Translations under genes and position numbers: made by a program
Shown here: positions 16,801 to 25,994 of the stretch, one piece after another
How the letters are laid out: every line of letters begins with the position of its first letter
How positions within the stretch are numbered: position 1 is the first letter of the stretch
Notes under the pieces: model-generated
Database searches by the model: none
Told to the model about the DNA's origin: nothing
Seen by the model: the letters and a program-made list of their open reading frames with translations, nothing else
Source of the DNA: Spirochaetota bacterium
GTDB taxonomy: Bacteria; Spirochaetota; UBA4802; UBA5550
DNA: 64,000 bases
Reading direction: 5' to 3'
Assembly (NCBI GenBank): GCA_016929135.1
Contig: JAFGJK010000151.1
Span: forward strand, 1 to 64,000

Positions 16801-17778
16801 ATGAACGACAGCGTACGGTTTTTACATAACGTTGAGATCTTTTCTCTCCTCTCCGTTGAGGAGCTGGAGATGATTATCGGCAGTTTCCATTTCAGGAGAA
16901 TCGACGCCGGGGAACTGCTCTTCAGTGAGGGGGATCAGGGGAGCGAGCTGTTCATCGTGGCCTCGGGGAAGGTGAAGACATCGATCCAGCTTCCGGACGG
17001 AAGCGAACGCGAGGTAGCGGTGTTTCAGAGGGGGGATTTCTTCGGCGAGATGTCCATTTTTGACGATGCCCCGCGGTCCGCCACCTGCAGCACCGTGGAG
17101 AAGGCGAGCCTGGTATGCCTGAGCAAAGAGGGGTTCTACTCAATGATCGACGAGAATCCCGAGATTGCTATCAAGATCATGTACCGGATGCTGAACATAA
17201 CGACGCAGCGTCTTCGCGATACCGGGGCGTTTCTCTCTGATATGGTGCAGTGGGGTGAGTCGGCACGGAGACGGACGATTATCGACGAATTGACCGGGGC
17301 ATATAATCGGCGCTTTCTCGACGATTCACTGCCGGCCTACTACGAGACGGCCAGGAAGAGGTCGGAGGCTTTGTCACTGATCATGGTGGACCTGGATAAT
17401 TTCAGGGTGATTAACGAGAGCTTGGGACAGGAGACTGGCGACCGTATCCTGCTCGAGGTGGTGGGGATAATCAAGCGGCGCCTCAGGGATGCTGACATCC
17501 TGGCCCGCTACGGAGGCGATGAGTTCACGGTACTCATGCCGGATACGGATGTTGCAGCGGCCCTTACAGTCGCTGAGGAGATCAGATCAGACGTGGAGAG
17601 CCTGGATATGATCGGCTCGGCAGGACAATCGGGAGTAAGGGTCACCACGAGTCAGGGGCTCGCGTCGTTTCCCGAACACGCCGAGACCCTTGAATCGCTG
17701 AAGGAGAAGGCGGACAGGGCCCTGTACAGGGCAAAGGAGACGGGCAGGAACAGGGTCTGTCATCCCGGATGCTTATAA
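16801..17778 (+). CDS. Diguanylate cyclase with N-terminal cyclic-nucleotide-binding domain
   Basis: The frame is open upstream to 16633, but that extra sequence is Arg-rich and unlike protein; ATG 16801 begins exactly at the cNMP domain, giving 325 residues. Residues ~5-125 are a CAP_ED domain (FSEGDQGSELFIVASGKVK; cassette GEMSIFDDAPRSAT). Residues ~150-320 are GGDEF, with an intact GGDEF motif in ARYGGDEF and an inhibitory RxxD site (RDAD) five residues before it. It should make c-di-GMP under control of a bound cyclic nucleotide and be product-inhibited. No Shine-Dalgarno is evident. The DHH phosphoesterase gene follows after 5 bp. Confidence 0.85.
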   Translation: MNDSVRFLHNVEIFSLLSVEELEMIIGSFHFRRIDAGELLFSEGDQGSELFIVASGKVKTSIQLPDGSEREVAVFQRGDFFGEMSIFDDAPRSATCSTVEKASLVCLSKEGFYSMIDENPEIAIKIMYRMLNITTQRLRDTGAFLSDMVQWGESARRRTIIDELTGAYNRRFLDDSLPAYYETARKRSEALSLIMVDLDNFRVINESLGQETGDRILLEVVGIIKRRLRDADILARYGGDEFTVLMPDTDVAAALTVAEEIRSDVESLDMIGSAGQSGVRVTTSQGLASFPEHAETLESLKEKADRALYRAKETGRNRVCHPGCL

Positions 17779-17783
17779 GGTGA

Positions 17784-18947
17784 ATGGGTGAGTGCATGAA
17801 AAAAAAGATGATCGAAACTATTCATGAGAAGAATCGCATTATCAACAACATAATCGCCGCGATTCTGGAGCGAAAGAGCTTTCTGGTCCTTGGGCATCTC
17901 ATTCCCGATGAGGACTGCATCGGCTCGATGGTTTCCGCCGCCCTTATCATAAGCAAATTTTCTAAGGATACGCAGGTGTTTCTTGATTCAGACATACACG
18001 AGCATTTCCAGTACCTCATTAACATTTGCGAGTACAATTCCATACGCGTGGTTAAGGATTCGAGCAAGATCGAGACGCCGGTGGACACCATCATCATGTG
18101 CGATACCCCAAAGCTTTCCATGGTGAGCGGCAATACAACCGTCAGGTCGCTTTTTAACGACAAGGGGATATTGAAAATCGAGATAGACCATCACCTTGGC
18201 GCCGACAGCGAATACATCGGCGACGAGGGGTACTGTCTCGTCACGGAGGCATCGTCGGCGAGCGAGCTCGTAGGGCTCATCGCCCTGAAGCTGATGAAGA
18301 GGGCCGATATCCTTCAGGAGTATAACATCACCAATTTTCTGACGAGGAACATCGTCCTGTCGGTCCTGACCGGCATTATCGGCGATTCGAAGATGGGGCA
18401 GTTCCTCAAGTCGAAGAGGGAGAAGCGGTACTACCGCATTTTCAGCGACCTCTACAACAGGTACCTCGTCTCCGAAACGGTGAAGGAGACGAACTTCATG
18501 AACATGGAGCAGGTGTTCAACGAAATACAGCGCCTGTCGAATTACGAGGAGCGGTGCTACAATTATATCATCGGCAAGAAGGTCAGCGCCCCCTCCATCG
18601 GCTACGTGATACTGAACACCGAGGACATGAAACTCCTGAACAACATGTTTGGCAGCGATATCATCGTCAATACCATGAGGGTCGTCGCCGATGACCTCGC
18701 CGAGGAGAGCGGCAAGCTGAGCCTGGTGGTGTCGGACGACCCTGAATCTGACCTGATACAGTTCAGGATGCGAAGGAGCCACCACTACAAATCCTATGAC
18801 GTCCGGGAGGTGCTGTCCCTGTTTTCCATCGATAACGGCGGCGGCCATGAGGGGGCAATCGGGTTCAGGCTCACGCGGAGCGCGATTCCCGATCTCGAGG
18901 CCTATGTGCTGAGTGTCATCGAGGGGGTACGGGAGGTCCTTCCCTGA
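17784..18947 (+). CDS. DHH/DHHA1-family phosphoesterase
   Basis: 387 residues (an ATG at 17796 would remove four). The DHH domain shows PDEDCIGS (motif I, with Glu where Gly is common), CDTP (motif II) and IEIDHHLGA (motif III), and the DHHA1 domain has NGGGHEGAIGF near the C-terminus. Family members degrade oligonucleotides, pAp or cyclic dinucleotides. Here it directly follows a diguanylate cyclase, so a role in turnover of cyclic dinucleotides or of pGpG/pApA is plausible but not proven. The middle ~150 residues between DHH and DHHA1 are longer than in NrnA. The 3' end overlaps the convergent metallophosphoesterase by 32 bp. Confidence 0.8.
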   Translation: MGECMKKKMIETIHEKNRIINNIIAAILERKSFLVLGHLIPDEDCIGSMVSAALIISKFSKDTQVFLDSDIHEHFQYLINICEYNSIRVVKDSSKIETPVDTIIMCDTPKLSMVSGNTTVRSLFNDKGILKIEIDHHLGADSEYIGDEGYCLVTEASSASELVGLIALKLMKRADILQEYNITNFLTRNIVLSVLTGIIGDSKMGQFLKSKREKRYYRIFSDLYNRYLVSETVKETNFMNMEQVFNEIQRLSNYEERCYNYIIGKKVSAPSIGYVILNTEDMKLLNNMFGSDIIVNTMRVVADDLAEESGKLSLVVSDDPESDLIQFRMRRSHHYKSYDVREVLSLFSIDNGGGHEGAIGFRLTRSAIPDLEAYVLSVIEGVREVLP

Positions 18948-20097
18948 ATTCCAGCGTGAGGCATAGGATCTCCGGCCGGTGACCGGTACGTACCGGCGGG
19001 CCCCAGGTGCCGAAACCGGTGGACACGTAATAATGGGTGTCCCCGATCCTCGCGTATCCCCTTCCGAGGTAATAGATCATCCCGATAATGTAGTTAAAAG
19101 GCCACAGCTGCCCGTTGTGGGTATGCCCGGACAGCTGGAGGTCGACACCCTCCCGGGCCGCCTCTTCGAGCCCGAAGGGCTGATGGTCCATGCAGATGAT
19201 GGGGAGCCGCCTGTCAGCCCCGGCGAGGATCTCCTGCAGCGGTTTCCTCCCTGTGCCGCTGAAGCGGGCCGACGTGAGGTCATCGCGCCCCGCTAAAATA
19301 AACGATCCGCCGATGATGACATACCGATCCCGCAGCACGGTTATACCGTGCTCCTCCATGTAGCGGCAGGCGGCATTCACGCCGCCGAAGAACTCGTGGT
19401 TTCCCGTGATGGCGTAGGTGCCGTAGCGGGAATGAATCTTCTGGAGCTGGGCTCCCATGTTCATCTGTATCACCGGCGTGAGGTCCTCGTCCACGATGTC
19501 ACCACCCAGGAGCACGATGTCAGGATTGCAGCCGTTGATGCCGTCCACCAGAGTCTGTACCCTGGAGTTGCTGATGATGGTACCCAGGTGGATGTCCGTG
19601 GCCAGGGCGATCCGCAGCCGTTCGATCGAACCGGCCTTCTTCGGGATTACCAGGCTTAACCGCTCGATCTTCGGGTAGAGGGTATTGATATGGCCAGCGA
19701 CGACGATGAGGAGGGACAACACGAAGGCCATGATCGCGGCGGCGAGCTTCACCTCGCGATATCGATCCTCGATGGCGCGGGGGAACAGGTGGAGAAAGAA
19801 ATTACCTGCGCGAAGGATATCGAACAGCAGAATGAAGAGAAGCAGGTACACGATCATCCCAAGCCAGAAGGATCCGGTCCATATGAAAAAGTTGCTGGCC
19901 CGGCAGACCGAGATGTGCTCCGTCACGCGGCCGGCGATGTAGGAGAGGGCGAAGAATGAGAAGAGGATGCCGTAGGCGCTCCGGACCGGGAGGCTCTGCG
20001 GGAGCGCCTGCCATCCCCTGAGAAAGATATAAAAATTGACCGCAGCATACAGCGTCAGCACGATGGACAGAAAGATTATGAAATCCTGGGTCTTCAT
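18916..20097 (-). CDS. Membrane-anchored metallophosphoesterase (YkuE/YaeI-like)
   Basis: 393 residues. Four or so N-terminal membrane segments occupy about residues 1-140, followed by a calcineurin-type phosphoesterase domain (about 150-390) with all metal-binding motifs: DIHLG, GGDIVDE, GNHE, a DHQP segment and SGHTHNGQLWP. The layout fits the YkuE/YaeI group that acts on phospholipid or lipid-linked pyrophosphates at the membrane; the exact substrate is not known. It is convergent with the DHH gene and divergent from cysE. Confidence 0.85.
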   Translation of the reverse strand: MKTQDFIIFLSIVLTLYAAVNFYIFLRGWQALPQSLPVRSAYGILFSFFALSYIAGRVTEHISVCRASNFFIWTGSFWLGMIVYLLLFILLFDILRAGNFFLHLFPRAIEDRYREVKLAAAIMAFVLSLLIVVAGHINTLYPKIERLSLVIPKKAGSIERLRIALATDIHLGTIISNSRVQTLVDGINGCNPDIVLLGGDIVDEDLTPVIQMNMGAQLQKIHSRYGTYAITGNHEFFGGVNAACRYMEEHGITVLRDRYVIIGGSFILAGRDDLTSARFSGTGRKPLQEILAGADRRLPIICMDHQPFGLEEAAREGVDLQLSGHTHNGQLWPFNYIIGMIYYLGRGYARIGDTHYYVSTGFGTWGPPVRTGHRPEILCLTLEFREGPPVPPR

Positions 20098-20207
20098 CGT
20101 TCCGGTCGTCCCCTCAGAATAATTCCGCGTCCCGCGGTGATACTGGCCATGGTAGCGGCCGTTGCATGCCTGTCAAGGTTTTTGAGGGGAAGGATTCGAT
20201 ATTACTC

Positions 20208-20236
20208 TTGACACCGCCGCGTTCGGGCGTAGCGTG
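20208..20236 (+). promoter_or_regulatory. Candidate promoter before cysE
   Basis: A perfect -35 TTGACA (20208-20213) lies about 57 bases before the start codon, but the sequence at -10 spacing (TAGCGT) is a poor match. Confidence 0.3.
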
Positions 20237-20269
20237 ATCCTTCCTGATCCAATCGTTAAGGAGTTTCAC

Positions 20270-21229
20270 ATGGCTGGTCATGTTTCCGGAAACGGGTTTC
20301 CGATGATGAACAACGGATCGAAGGGCGACCTAATTAAGGTCGTGGATGATCTGTGCGAGCCCGGTTCGTATCACCTGGTATACCACAGGGCAAACCATGA
20401 CATCGCAATGCCCTCCATTGAGGACCTGAACGACATCGTGAACAAGCTGAAATCGGTCCTCTTTCCCGGGTACTTCGCCCATTCCGATCTCAGGCCAGAG
20501 ACGATGAAGTACTACATCGGCTCCACACTGGACGCGGTCCTCACCGACCTGGCGGAGCAGATCAAGCGGGGAGAATGCTTTTCCTGCCCCGATGGCCCCG
20601 AGGCCTCCTGCGGAGAATGCGATCAGCGTGCCAGACAGAAGGCCAACCGGTTTCTCCTGGCCCTCCCGCGGATCCGGCACCTCCTGGCACTGGATGCCCA
20701 GGCCGCCTACAACGGCGATCCGGCCGCAAGGGGGGTGGGCGAGGCGGTATTCTGTTATCCCAGCATGGCGGCGCTGACAAACTACAGGATCGCCCACGAG
20801 CTCCACAGGCTCGAGGTGCAGCTCATCCCGAGGATCATCACCGAGATGGCACATTCCACTACCGGGATCGACATTCATCCGGGTGCCCGGATCGGAGAGA
20901 GCCTCTTCATCGACCACGGCACCGGAACCGTGATCGGAGAGACCTGCATCATCGGCAACTGCGTGCGTATCTATCAGGGTGTCACTCTGGGCGCAAAGCA
21001 CTTCCCGCTGGACGAGGAGGGACTTCCCATCAAGGGCATCCCGAGGCATCCTATCGTCGAGGACGGCGTGATTATCTATTCCGGCGCCACGATCCTCGGG
21101 CGGGTCACCATCGGCAGGGGGGCGGAGATTGGCGGGAACGTATGGGTCACTCAGGACGTTCCGGCCGGTGCAAGGATCGTCCAGGGGAAAGCGGAGGAGG
21201 TTCTTTTTAACGACGGGGCAGGAATATGA
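20270..21229 (+). CDS. cysE: Serine O-acetyltransferase
   Basis: Acetylates L-serine for cysteine synthesis. The ATG at 20270 has AAGGAG six bases upstream and is preferred over a GTG at 20234, giving 319 residues. The C-terminal half is a left-handed beta-helix with the CysE signatures DIHPGARIGESLFIDHG, TGTVIGET, YQGVTLGAK and GGNVWVTQDVP; the His of IDHG and of IDIHPG are the catalytic-region histidines. The N-terminal ~180 residues are helical and longer than in E. coli CysE, as in the longer EpsC/Bacteroidetes-type enzymes, and carry a Cys cluster (CFSCPDG..CGECDQ) that could bind metal. No neighbouring cysK is seen. Confidence 0.9.
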   Translation: MAGHVSGNGFPMMNNGSKGDLIKVVDDLCEPGSYHLVYHRANHDIAMPSIEDLNDIVNKLKSVLFPGYFAHSDLRPETMKYYIGSTLDAVLTDLAEQIKRGECFSCPDGPEASCGECDQRARQKANRFLLALPRIRHLLALDAQAAYNGDPAARGVGEAVFCYPSMAALTNYRIAHELHRLEVQLIPRIITEMAHSTTGIDIHPGARIGESLFIDHGTGTVIGETCIIGNCVRIYQGVTLGAKHFPLDEEGLPIKGIPRHPIVEDGVIIYSGATILGRVTIGRGAEIGGNVWVTQDVPAGARIVQGKAEEVLFNDGAGI

Positions 21230-21437
21230 TCAGCGACCGCTGACTTCCTTCGCAACGAAACCGACTGCGGTGACCTCACGGCCGGTGAGGATCTCGATGC
21301 TTCCCCCCTTCCCCGAATTCACTTGTATCGTCGGCCAGGAGGTTGTCATGGAAACCGCACCGCTGCACGGCACTATTAGATCGTATGGTAAGCTGTTATG
21401 GATTTTTGACCAGCGGGATCATCTTGAAATCGACTGA

Positions 21438-21463
21438 TGGGGGCCCCGTACCGGTGGCCCCCA
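21438..21463 (-). terminator. GC hairpin after rubrerythrin gene
   Basis: Eight-bp perfect arms (TGGGGGCC and its complement) around a 10-base loop, 15 bp past the rbr stop. There is no U-tract, so it may be a Rho-type or stability hairpin. Confidence 0.35.
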
Positions 21464-21478
21464 ATCAATCGGCAGTAA

Positions 21479-22051
21479 TCAGTAGCTTTCACACAGAAGC
21501 TCAAAATAGGACCTGGGATGATCGCAGCTGGGGCATTTCTCCGGGGGCGTCTTCCCCTCGTGGATATAACCGCAGTTTCTGCATTTCCATTTCACGGTGG
21601 TCTCTTTCTTGAAGACCGAGCCCTCTTCAATGGTCTTCAGGAGGGCCAGGTACCGCTCCTCGTGATGCTTCTCCACCTCTGCAATCTTCTGCCAGGTGAA
21701 GGCGACGTCCTTGAAGCCCTCCTCCTCCGCGATCTTCGCGAAAGTCGGGTAGAGTTTGGTGTGCTCCTCGTTCTCCCCCATTGCGGCTGCCTTCAGGTTC
21801 TCCGCGGTGGTCCCGATCCTTCCCGCAGGGTAGGTGGCGGTGATCTCCGCATCACCCCCCTCCAGGTATTTGAAGAATTTCTTTGCATGCTCCTTCTCGT
21901 TGTCGGCAGTCTCAAGGAAGATCGCCGCGATCTGTTCGTAACCCTCCTTCTTCGCCTGAGACGCGAAAAAGGTGTAGCGGTTCCTCGCCTGGGACTCCCC
22001 CGCGAAGGACGCCAGTAGGTTCTTTTCTGTCTTTGATCCTTTTATGCTCAT
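21479..22051 (-). CDS. rbr: Rubrerythrin
   Basis: Peroxide reductase of anaerobes, fed by rubredoxin. The 190-residue protein has the four-helix diiron domain with the ligand motifs ESQAR (Glu about 19-20), DNEKEHA and EVEKHHEER, then a C-terminal rubredoxin-like Fe(Cys)4 site (CRNCGY, CPSCDH). Full length for the family. GGAG lies eight bases before the ATG. A partial PerR-box-like element, GTAATGATT, occurs just upstream (22063-22071), consistent with PerR control. It is separated from dfx by 411 bp and is probably a separate transcript. Confidence 0.95.
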   Translation of the reverse strand: MSIKGSKTEKNLLASFAGESQARNRYTFFASQAKKEGYEQIAAIFLETADNEKEHAKKFFKYLEGGDAEITATYPAGRIGTTAENLKAAAMGENEEHTKLYPTFAKIAEEEGFKDVAFTWQKIAEVEKHHEERYLALLKTIEEGSVFKKETTVKWKCRNCGYIHEGKTPPEKCPSCDHPRSYFELLCESY

Positions 22052-22462
22052 GTAGTTGCTCCGTAATGATTTTTTATTCCTAATCCCGCTATTCCTGTGT
22101 TTTGATGGTCCGTTACGCCGGTCACATCGCTGGGAATACCGGATTATTGATACTTCCGGTCACGAGCGTTTCGTGCCTGTATGGTTCCCCGGCGACTTCT
22201 CGGGGATGGCCCAGTGCTTAGGAAGAACCTGCACCGGCAGAGGTGCCACCGTGCCGGTGCGCTTCAGCAGATAATCGTAACACTACTTCGCATGGAACGG
22301 CTCCTCACAGCGCTGTACCGAGAACCATCTGGCGAATCCTTCCATGGTAATGGACCTGGATACACCGGTAGGAGATGGTGCAGGTATGCGGAGGATGTCC
22401 TGGCGTTTATCTGCACGTTGATCGCCTCTTCCGTCTTTTCTGAATCGTCCGGCACCACTCCC
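22052..22462. other. Intergenic region between dfx and rbr
   Basis: No supported gene in 411 bp. It contains a perfect 9-bp-arm hairpin at 22231-22260 (GCACCGGCA and complement), possibly ending the dfx transcript, a repeated CCGGTCAC octamer, and a partial PerR-like box beside the rbr start (22061-22075). Confidence 0.5.
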
Positions 22463-22843
22463 TTACAGGGAAGCCTTCCAGTGCCCGTGGATGTTGCAGT
22501 ACTCCCTGGCAGTGATGCCGCTCCCCTCCACGGCGAAGGTGGCTTCCGGCTTGTCTCCCGGTTTTAGGAACTGGGTATAGGACTTGTCGTCGACGATCAG
22601 CTCGATCCACTCGATGTAATGCTTCTCCTCCATGGGATGGGGGGCACTGCCGACCGACACCTTGATCTTCCCCGATGAAGCTTCGATCACGGGAACGTGC
22701 TTCTCCTTGGCCGCATCGGTGGTGTTCTCGTCGAGCAGCTTCATGTTCTGACCGCAGCAGACCAGCGACGGAGCTCCGGGATGAAGCACCTCGATGATGT
22801 TACCGCAGACTTCGCATTTGTATACCTGCAATCTTTTTGTCAT
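22463..22843 (-). CDS. dfx: Desulfoferrodoxin (superoxide reductase, 2Fe type)
   Basis: Reduces superoxide to hydrogen peroxide without making oxygen. In 126 residues it has the N-terminal desulforedoxin Fe(Cys)4 centre (CEVCG at about 10-14 and CCGQ at about 29-32) and the catalytic neelaredoxin domain with its His/Cys ligands: the Glu-Lys-His of [12 protein letters not shown], and CNIHGHW at the C-terminus. Both centres are intact, class I. Preceded by GGAGATAGG-type purines. It follows cydB by 48 bp in the same direction, so it likely belongs to the rubredoxin-cydAB transcript. Confidence 0.95.
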   Translation of the reverse strand: MTKRLQVYKCEVCGNIIEVLHPGAPSLVCCGQNMKLLDENTTDAAKEKHVPVIEASSGKIKVSVGSAPHPMEEKHYIEWIELIVDDKSYTQFLKPGDKPEATFAVEGSGITAREYCNIHGHWKASL

Positions 22844-22891
22844 GGCCTATCTCCTTTATCTTTGTTGTTGTTCTATGTAATCCCGCTGTAT

Positions 22892-23884
22892 TCAGTCGGT
22901 CACTTTCCCCTTGAATACGCGGTACACGTATGCCGTATATACAATCACCAGGGGCATACCTATACAGGCGAATACCAGCATCAGCTTCAGCGTCAGTGCG
23001 CTGGATGATGATGAGAAAATTGTGATATCGAACCCCTCGCTTGCCCTCACCAGGTTCGGGTAGAGCTGAGTTCCCGCGATGCCCCACAGGAAGGCGATGG
23101 ATGACGACGAGAGTATGAAGAGGAGCCTGTCTCTCCCGCGGTGCAGCATCACCCTGAAGTACAGGAGCGACGCCGCGGCGGCGGCGAGAAGCAGCCATAC
23201 GCCCCAGCGGGACAGGCCTCCGGGAAGGAAGAGCGCAGAGGCAATAAGGGCCGCGGCCAGCAGCAGTGCGTAGAATAACCAGACCGTGGCAGCCACGCTC
23301 TTGGCCCTTGCGCTAATCGCGTCGTCGGTTTTCTGTATTGCATAGGAGCATCCCTGGAGGGCGATGGCGGCGAATCCCAGGAGGCCGATCAGCAGTGGAA
23401 ACGGACGGAGGAGCGTGAAAAATGACCCGATGAAGTTCATGTCGTAATCCAGGGGGATCCCGTATACGATGTTACCCAGGGCGACTCCCAGGAGCAGGGC
23501 TGCCAGTGCGCTGCCGATGGTGAAGACCCTTCCCCACAGTGGCCTTCTCCTTTCATCGAGGAACCAGAATTCGATCGATACCGCCCTGAATATCAGGGCC
23601 AGCAGCAACAGCATGAGTGCGAGGTAGAATCCGCTGAAGACCGTTGCGTAGGCCTGGGGGAAGGCCGCGAAAAGGGCAGCGCCCCCGGTCACGAGCCACA
23701 CCTCGTTGCCGTCCCAGACAGGTCCGATCGCCGTGAGGAGCCTCTTCGTATCTGCCTCGCTGCCGCTCAGAAAGGGGAGGGTGATGCCGATGCCGAGATC
23801 GAAGCCGTCAAGTATCGTGTAGCCGGTGAAGAGGAACCCGATTATGCAAAACCAAGTGACCTGCAGAATCTGATGTGTCTCCAT
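22892..23884 (-). CDS. cydB: Cytochrome bd oxidase subunit II
   Basis: Structural subunit of the bd-type quinol oxidase that reduces O2 to water with high affinity. The ATG at 23884 follows GAGGTG at good spacing; the frame runs further upstream but overlaps cydA. The 330-residue product has about eight to nine membrane segments and the CydB signatures LDGFDLGIG and WDGNEVWLVTGGAALFAAFP. It starts 20 bp after cydA. I see no small cydX ORF in the 48 bp that follow. Confidence 0.95.
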   Translation of the reverse strand: METHQILQVTWFCIIGFLFTGYTILDGFDLGIGITLPFLSGSEADTKRLLTAIGPVWDGNEVWLVTGGAALFAAFPQAYATVFSGFYLALMLLLLALIFRAVSIEFWFLDERRRPLWGRVFTIGSALAALLLGVALGNIVYGIPLDYDMNFIGSFFTLLRPFPLLIGLLGFAAIALQGCSYAIQKTDDAISARAKSVAATVWLFYALLLAAALIASALFLPGGLSRWGVWLLLAAAAASLLYFRVMLHRGRDRLLFILSSSSIAFLWGIAGTQLYPNLVRASEGFDITIFSSSSSALTLKLMLVFACIGMPLVIVYTAYVYRVFKGKVTD

Positions 23885-23904
23885 GAGCACCTCGATTGGT
23901 AGTT

Positions 23905-25227
23905 TCAATATCCCGATGATATCCCTTCCATCCCCTTTCCGACGATGCGGAACAGATAGAGGACGAAGAAGAGAAACAGCGTGATATAGATGAATGCGAA
24001 CATGATCAGGGAGGCCAGAACATGAGACGCGGGGACGTTGATCGATACCGCCTCGGCCGTTTTCAGGACGCCGTAGACCGCCCATGGCTGTCGCCCGATT
24101 TCCGCCGAGATCCACCCCACCTCATTTGCCAGAAGGGGGAGGGGCGATGCCAGCACCAGAAGCCAGAGGTACCATCTGTAACGGTCAATCCTCTTCAGCA
24201 GAAGGAACAGCACGCTCAATCCTGCCATCGCTGCGAAGAGCGAACCCAGGGCGATCATCAGGTGGTACGTTATGTAGACCGGCAGCAGCGGCGGCACCGA
24301 GTCCCTGGGAAAGCCGTCAAGACCCTGCACGGTCCCTTCCGGGTCGAAGTGCACCAGGAGGCTCAGCAGCTTCGGTACGGCTAATTCGAAATGGGTGACC
24401 CTGGCCTCCTCGTCGGGTAACCCGAAGAGTGACATGGGTGCCCCCTTCTGTGTCTTCCAGAGCGCTTCATAGGATGCCATTCGTTCCGGACTCGTGCTCG
24501 TCACCTGCACCGCATGGGCGTGTCCCGTGCCGAACTGTAGCACGGCTGAGGCGCTGAAGATGATGAGGGCCGTTACCAGCATTTTCTTCGCCGGAACGGT
24601 GCTCCGCCCCTTCAGGATAAGCCATGCGCAGATGCCGGCGGTGAAGAGTGAACCGGTGATCCAGGCCCCTACGACGGTGTGGGAAAACCGCTGGAGGATC
24701 GAGGGGTTGAGCACCGCGGCCATGACGTCAACGAGCACCGCTCGTCCGTGGACAACCTCGTATCCGGCCGGGGTGTGCATCCAGGAGTTGGCGATGATAA
24801 TCCACAGCCCCGAGAGATGCGATGCCAGGAACACCAGAACGGCGGAAATCATATACGCCCTTGGTGATACCCTGTGGCGCCCCCAGATCAGAACGCCGAT
24901 GAACACGGATTCAAGGAAGAAGGCAAAAATTCCCTCGGCGGCGAGGGGGGCCCCGAAAATATCCCCCACCATTCTCGAGTAGTTCGCCCAATTCGTTCCG
25001 AAGGCGAACTCCAGGACGATCCCCGTCGCCACCCCCAGCGCGAAGACGAGCGCCAGTATCTTCACCAGAAAGGAGGAGATGATCTTGTATACCTCATCCC
25101 TGGTGCGATAATACCTGGTCTCGACGATCACCAGCAGCAGCGTCAGGCCAAGGGTGATGGGGGGGAAGATGAAGTGGAATCCTGCGTTAATGCCGAACTG
25201 GATTCTCGAAAGCAATACCGCATCCAT
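23905..25227 (-). CDS. cydA: Cytochrome bd oxidase subunit I
   Basis: Heme-bearing subunit of cytochrome bd. Start at ATG 25227, with GAGAGGA eight bases upstream, gives 440 residues, the length of the short-Q-loop form. The proximal heme b595/d His is in GFHFIFPPITLG, the b558 His in GHAHAVQ-type and TYHLMIALG segments, and the conserved GRQPW motif is present in EIGRQPWAVYG. About nine membrane helices. It sits between the rubredoxin gene and cydB; all three run leftward with short gaps. In an anaerobe this oxidase mostly protects by consuming O2. Confidence 0.95.
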   Translation of the reverse strand: MDAVLLSRIQFGINAGFHFIFPPITLGLTLLLVIVETRYYRTRDEVYKIISSFLVKILALVFALGVATGIVLEFAFGTNWANYSRMVGDIFGAPLAAEGIFAFFLESVFIGVLIWGRHRVSPRAYMISAVLVFLASHLSGLWIIIANSWMHTPAGYEVVHGRAVLVDVMAAVLNPSILQRFSHTVVGAWITGSLFTAGICAWLILKGRSTVPAKKMLVTALIIFSASAVLQFGTGHAHAVQVTSTSPERMASYEALWKTQKGAPMSLFGLPDEEARVTHFELAVPKLLSLLVHFDPEGTVQGLDGFPRDSVPPLLPVYITYHLMIALGSLFAAMAGLSVLFLLLKRIDRYRWYLWLLVLASPLPLLANEVGWISAEIGRQPWAVYGVLKTAEAVSINVPASHVLASLIMFAFIYITLFLFFVLYLFRIVGKGMEGISSGY

Positions 25228-25258
25228 TTGGTTTGTCCTCTCGGTTCGTAGGGTCCCG

Positions 25259-25423
25259 TTACCCTTCGTAGGGCTCGAACTGGTCCTTGGTGACTCCGCA
25301 GGTCGGGCAGACCCAATCGTCAGGAAGATCCTCAAAGGAGGTTCCCGGCTTTATGCCGTTGTCGGGATCACCCTCGGCGGGGTCGTAGATATACCCGCAT
25401 ACAGAACACTGGTACTTTTTCAT
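25259..25423 (-). CDS. Rubredoxin
   Basis: A 54-residue one-electron carrier, with the ATG at 25423 and GGAGG six bases before it. The two Fe-binding CxxC loops are intact: CSVCGY (about 6-11) and CPTCGV (about 39-44), with the usual aromatic core ([22 protein letters not shown]). It is the first gene after the PerR box and likely supplies electrons to rubrerythrin, desulfoferrodoxin and the flavodiiron protein coded nearby. The cydA gene follows 31 bp later. Confidence 0.95.
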   Translation of the reverse strand: MKKYQCSVCGYIYDPAEGDPDNGIKPGTSFEDLPDDWVCPTCGVTKDQFEPYEG

Positions 25424-25492
25424 CGTGGCCTCCGGAATGTATAAGTGATGAGCGTATGCCGAAGGGCATACAAAAGACAAAATTACTAACAA

Positions 25493-25507
25493 TTGTAATG
25501 ATTACAA
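25493..25507 (-). promoter_or_regulatory. PerR/Fur-type operator (7-1-7 box)
   Basis: A perfect 15-bp inverted repeat, TTGTAAT-G-ATTACAA, matches the PerR box consensus TTATAATnATTATAA at 13 of its 15 positions and keeps the 7-1-7 geometry. It is 70 bp upstream of rubredoxin and directly follows the perR stop, so it should control rubredoxin-cydAB-dfx. Confidence 0.8.
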
Positions 25508-25545
25508 AATATTCACGTCTGTTCAATTTATCAAGAAAAAAACGA

Positions 25546-25968
25546 TCATGTCCGGCATTTTTTACAAATGCCCTTAAAATAGACCTGACTGTCGGTTATC
25601 CTGTGCTCCATCTCCAGTGAGTTGATGCATTCCGACAGGCCGTTTTTCAGCGTACTGCAGAGCTCTATGTCATACAGGTTGCCGCATCTGAGGCATTTGA
25701 AATGACCGTGAAGGCCGGTATCCGGATCGAATCGCACCTCGTTGTCCTCGATGGTGATCGAGCTTATGAGACCCTTCCCGGACAACGTCTTCAGCGTATT
25801 GTATATGGTAGTCTTTGAAAGCGTCGGTATCTGCTTGATCATGTCCGTGTAAATGATATCCGCCGTGGGATGGTCTTTATTGTTCACCAGATACTCGTAG
25901 ATCTTTATCCTGTGATATGACGGGATTATGCCTTTCTGTTCCAGGATGGTTTTCAGATCGTCAAGCAT
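25546..25968 (-). CDS. perR: Peroxide-responsive Fur-family regulator
   Basis: 140 residues from ATG 25968; the frame continues upstream but into fprA. The N-terminal winged helix contains LSKTTIYNTLKTL; the C-terminal part has the metal-binding HGHFKCLRCG, an Asp in NLYDIE (Asp is characteristic of PerR where Fur has Glu) and a CKKC pair completing the structural zinc site. PerR represses oxidative-stress genes and is inactivated when peroxide oxidises its His ligands. It is 26 bp downstream of fprA, and a matching 7-1-7 box stands just after it. Confidence 0.88.
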   Translation of the reverse strand: MLDDLKTILEQKGIIPSYHRIKIYEYLVNNKDHPTADIIYTDMIKQIPTLSKTTIYNTLKTLSGKGLISSITIEDNEVRFDPDTGLHGHFKCLRCGNLYDIELCSTLKNGLSECINSLEMEHRITDSQVYFKGICKKCRT

Positions 25969-25994
25969 GGTGCACCGTTGACAGTATAACAAAA

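Noticed and set aside
17988..18848. A 286-residue minus-strand frame opposite the DHH gene
   Set aside because: Shadow; the DHH protein has all catalytic motifs.
21230..21478. Small frames between cysE and rbr
   Set aside because: No ribosome site; only a hairpin is supported.
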